Origin: Advenella mimigardefordensis DPN7 | GTDB lineage: Bacteria; Pseudomonadota; Gammaproteobacteria; Burkholderiales; Burkholderiaceae_B | Reading direction: 5' to 3' | DNA length: 64,000 bases | Assembly (NCBI RefSeq): GCF_000521505.1 | Contig: NZ_CP003915.1 | Span: 496,001-560,000 of the forward strand | In this document: piece by piece, positions 63,856 through 64,000 of the stretch | How the letters are laid out: each line of letters begins with the position of its first letter | Numbering within the stretch: the stretch's first letter is position 1 | The notes under the pieces: model-generated | What the model saw: only the letters and a program-made list of their open reading frames with translations | Told to the model about the DNA's origin: nothing | Database searches by the model: none | Translations under genes and position numbers: made by a program

Positions 63856-64000
63856 ACTGGATAGATGAAGTAGCATTTGATGCCGACGGCCTGGTGCCCG
63901 CGATTGCGCAGGATTGGCAGAGTGGGCGGATTCTGATGGTAGCCTGGATGAATCGCGAGGCCCTGCAGGAAACCGCGGATACCGGACGGGCCGTCTATTG
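63852..64000 (+). CDS. hisI: Phosphoribosyl-AMP cyclohydrolase, N-terminal part (cut by window edge)
   Basis: The frame starts at ATG 63852, overlapping the hisF stop by ATGA, and runs off the window. The visible residues ([20 protein letters not shown], then a segment ending [20 protein letters not shown]) match the N terminus of HisI, including the conserved LMVAWMN strand. The zinc-binding C-terminal part is outside. Confidence 0.93.
   Translation, partial: MNWIDEVAFDADGLVPAIAQDWQSGRILMVAWMNREALQETADTGRAVY

Overview
The window looks like chromosomal DNA of a betaproteobacterium of the Burkholderiales, most likely family Alcaligenaceae. The basis is the combination of a cox/cta cluster with a DUF2970 gene and twin-transmembrane gene, PhaM, an mla-murA-his block, a gltBD block and a Bug-type (TTT) receptor. 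GC content looks moderate (mid-50s percent by eye), lower than Bordetella, so Advenella or a relative is my guess; this is an inference, not a database match. No rRNA, tRNA, CRISPR array, insertion sequence or prophage was seen.

Layout. 1-7574: an accessory-looking catabolic cluster with a divergent GntR regulator (partial), an isocitrate-lyase-family lyase, LeuC-like and LeuD-like hydro-lyase subunits, a possible 44-codon ORF, an acyl-CoA ligase, an MmgE/PrpD protein and a tricarboxylate-type periplasmic receptor. 7575-8309: decayed, AT-rich DNA. 8310-12694: an iron-responsive FecI-FecR-TonB receptor set with two Fur-like sites. 12915-21969: glmS, an Lrp/AsnC regulator, two glycosyltransferases, an MFS exporter, glmU, a PhaM-like protein and a NUDIX hydrolase. 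22219-30637: the aa3 cytochrome oxidase and heme A assembly cluster. 30753-33488: a large Na+/H+ antiporter. 33571-34781: a candidate sRNA and rpoH, whose leader carries a perfect CIRCE element and a hairpin over the ribosome binding site. 35169-37995: tauABC. 38093-45000: fghA, a degenerate transposase-like gene, an LtaS-type transferase, glpK and dbpA. 45254-51482: gltBD. 51668-58907: the Mla lipid-transport genes, an ABC-2 exporter, a BolA-family gene and murA. 58913-64000: the histidine operon, running off the end in hisI.

How it works together. The first cluster can be read as import of a carboxylate, (de)hydration by the MmgE/PrpD and LeuCD-like enzymes, retro-aldol cleavage by the lyase, and CoA activation of the released acid. 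It resembles the dimethylmaleate hydratase/dimethylmalate lyase segment of anaerobic nicotinate breakdown, or the methylcitrate cycle, without being either. Core gene blocks show several absences against the arrangement expected in relatives: no ctaG (Cox11) in the cox cluster, no mlaB in the mla run, no hisC in the his operon, no tauD beside tauABC. The most unusual regulatory signals are at rpoH (CIRCE plus a Shine-Dalgarno hairpin), a five-copy 10-bp tandem array before the LtaS-like gene, and an NtrC-like site before gltB.
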